In this document: piece by piece, positions 11,860 through 12,642 of the stretch
How positions within the stretch are numbered: position 1 is the stretch's first letter
Layout: each line of letters opens with the position of its first letter
DNA from: Pseudomonas fluorescens
GTDB lineage: Bacteria > Pseudomonadota > Alphaproteobacteria > UBA2136 > UBA6156
DNA length: 12,642 nucleotides
NCBI GenBank assembly: GCA_003241595.1
Contig: QFOU01000035.1
Span: forward strand, 1 to 12,642
Reading direction: 5' to 3'
Made by a program: the position numbers and the translations under genes
The notes under the pieces: model-generated
Told to the model about the DNA's origin: nothing
Seen by the model: only the letters and a program-made list of their open reading frames with translations
Database searches by the model: none

Positions 11860-12492
11860 ATGGAACTTACGATTAACCACGACCGCCGCCTTGCCGAAGT
11901 CCTTTCGTTTACGGCCACACAGTTTATGACCACGTGTTGCCGCTTGATTATGGTAGTCGCGGCAGCTGCGACCGTAACTGGTTGTACTGTATTACCGAGC
12001 ACGGCAACGCAAAGTAAGAGCAAGTGGGGCAGTTATGAAGATGCCCAAAAAGCCTTTGCGGGTGTGGAACTGAATAAAACTCAGCATAAGGATCTAAAGG
12101 CGCTTGGTTTTACGCCTGAAGGAAATTCCAACGTGCGAATTTTGAATTATGTGGACGTGGGTAACCTGTTTGGGTCGGCCTTCCGTTATGAAGATCTGCC
12201 ACAAGGTGTGCGCACGTGTGTTTCGGCACAGGATGCTTGCCGCGCGTATGTAGTGGTTGTACGTACCGTGAATAACAAACGTAATGGGAACGTTGCAGCG
12301 GACTTGTTTGGATTTAGAAAACATACCGATATTACGGGTTGGGAATTCCAAGCAACCCTTGTGTTGGTTGATGAAAAGGTTGTTTACAAGTTGTGGAATG
12401 GTACGCCGGAAATTGCGACCAGTGAAAGTCAGAAAACGCCGCTTGGCCCTCTGCAAAACCTGAGTGGCATCATTCCTAAGCCGGGTCTTTAA
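11860..12492 (+). CDS. Putative lipoprotein of unknown function
   Basis: A 210-residue protein with a lipoprotein-type signal: hydrophobic LIMVVAAAATVTGC with the lipobox VTGC, Cys42 as lipidation site, then a Ser/Thr-rich linker. The mature domain begins with SYEDAQKAFAGVELNKTQHKDLKALGF, which recalls the helix-strand opening of small lipoproteins with a KT-x-x-x-L-x-x-LGF motif. It continues with DLPQGVRTCVSAQDACRAYVV (two cysteines, a possible disulfide), GWEFQATLVLVDEKVVYKLWNGTPEI and PLGPLQ. I think I have seen this domain as an uncharacterised family in proteobacteria, but I assign no function. GAGGAA lies 7 bases before the ATG at 11860, which gives an unusually long, charged 25-residue segment before the hydrophobic core. 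An in-frame ATG at 11926 (MTTCCRL) would give a normal signal but has no ribosome site. The last codons form a hairpin with the downstream bases. Confidence 0.7.
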   Translation: MELTINHDRRLAEVLSFTATQFMTTCCRLIMVVAAAATVTGCTVLPSTATQSKSKWGSYEDAQKAFAGVELNKTQHKDLKALGFTPEGNSNVRILNYVDVGNLFGSAFRYEDLPQGVRTCVSAQDACRAYVVVVRTVNNKRNGNVAADLFGFRKHTDITGWEFQATLVLVDEKVVYKLWNGTPEIATSESQKTPLGPLQNLSGIIPKPGL

Positions 12493-12500
12493 CCGGCTTA
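12477..12500 (+). terminator. Hairpin overlapping the lipoprotein stop codon
   Basis: TAAGCCGG (12477-12484) pairs perfectly with CCGGCTTA (12493-12500), with the stop TAA in the loop. No T-run follows, so it may stabilise the mRNA end rather than terminate. A weaker GAGC/GCTC hairpin with TTT lies at 12521-12536. Confidence 0.4.
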
Positions 12501-12642
12501 GCTGGCGGGGTTTGAGTAGGGAGCTTAAGGCTCTTTCGTTATATATTTATATGGCTTAAAATGCATTTATGACGCATTTTTTGCATTCGAAGTATGAAAT
12601 TATGTCCTACGCGTGGGGAAGTTCGGATGTGGGATATGTATT
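12501..12642. other. AT-rich tail of the window without a gene
   Basis: No coding frame is supported. AAAATGC (12558-12564) and GCATTTT (12574-12580) form a 7-bp hairpin followed by TT, possibly the true terminator of the lipoprotein gene or part of a promoter for a gene beyond the window. The stretch 12539-12600 is clearly richer in A and T than the rest. Confidence 0.4.

Noticed and set aside
1..12642. CRISPR array, prophage, transposase or toxin-antitoxin system
   Set aside because: No regularly spaced repeats, no integrase or transposase motifs and no small paired toxin-like genes were found on either strand.

Overview
The window reads as an ordinary housekeeping segment of a proteobacterial chromosome, most likely from an alphaproteobacterium. 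The evidence is the style of the L21, L27 and Obg proteins (for example the Lys/Arg-rich KRRRQNSRRKNGHRQ tail of L21 and the PKVADYAFTTLHP region of Obg) and a methyltransferase-like gene facing a GloB-like gene. Taxonomy is inferred from protein style only. Coding strands are rich in G over C, genes are mostly monocistronic, and nearly every gene ends in a clear hairpin terminator. I see no phage, transposase, CRISPR array or defence island.

Layout. 1-1544: the 3' end of a GT-C (ArnT/GT39-like) membrane glycosyltransferase and a polyprenyl-phosphate glycosyltransferase (GT2, GtrB/ArnC-like), which together look like a lipid-linked sugar pathway for envelope decoration. 1616-1948: a small single-span membrane protein on the minus strand. 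2058-4101: rplU and rpmA behind a structured leader, a terminator, a 130-bp palindromic repeat, then obgE. 4242-4574: a small three-span PQ-loop/SemiSWEET-like protein. 4711-5892: acetyl-CoA acetyltransferase. 5944-7103: a divergent pair, a metallo-beta-lactamase-fold protein that has lost its metal ligands and a short methyltransferase-like protein. 7110-7239: the second copy of the palindromic repeat. 7291-9176 (minus): rmuC and a periplasmic peroxiredoxin-like protein. 9358-10636 (plus): a YegS-type lipid kinase and a small secreted PepSY-like protein. 10726-11600 (minus): tRNA-Val(GAC) with an encoded CCA, and a HAD phosphatase. 11860-12492: an uncharacterised lipoprotein. The last 150 bases are AT-rich and hold no gene.

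Most notable observations: (1) the two 130-bp copies at 2847-2976 and 7110-7239 are each a full-length imperfect palindrome, and three of the differences between them are compensatory on both arms of the hairpin; (2) the rplU leader begins at a good promoter and folds into two strong hairpins, a candidate L21 autoregulatory leader; (3) the GloB-like protein keeps the fold signature but lacks every metal-binding residue; (4) a strong terminator lies only 14 bases upstream of the rmuC start codon.
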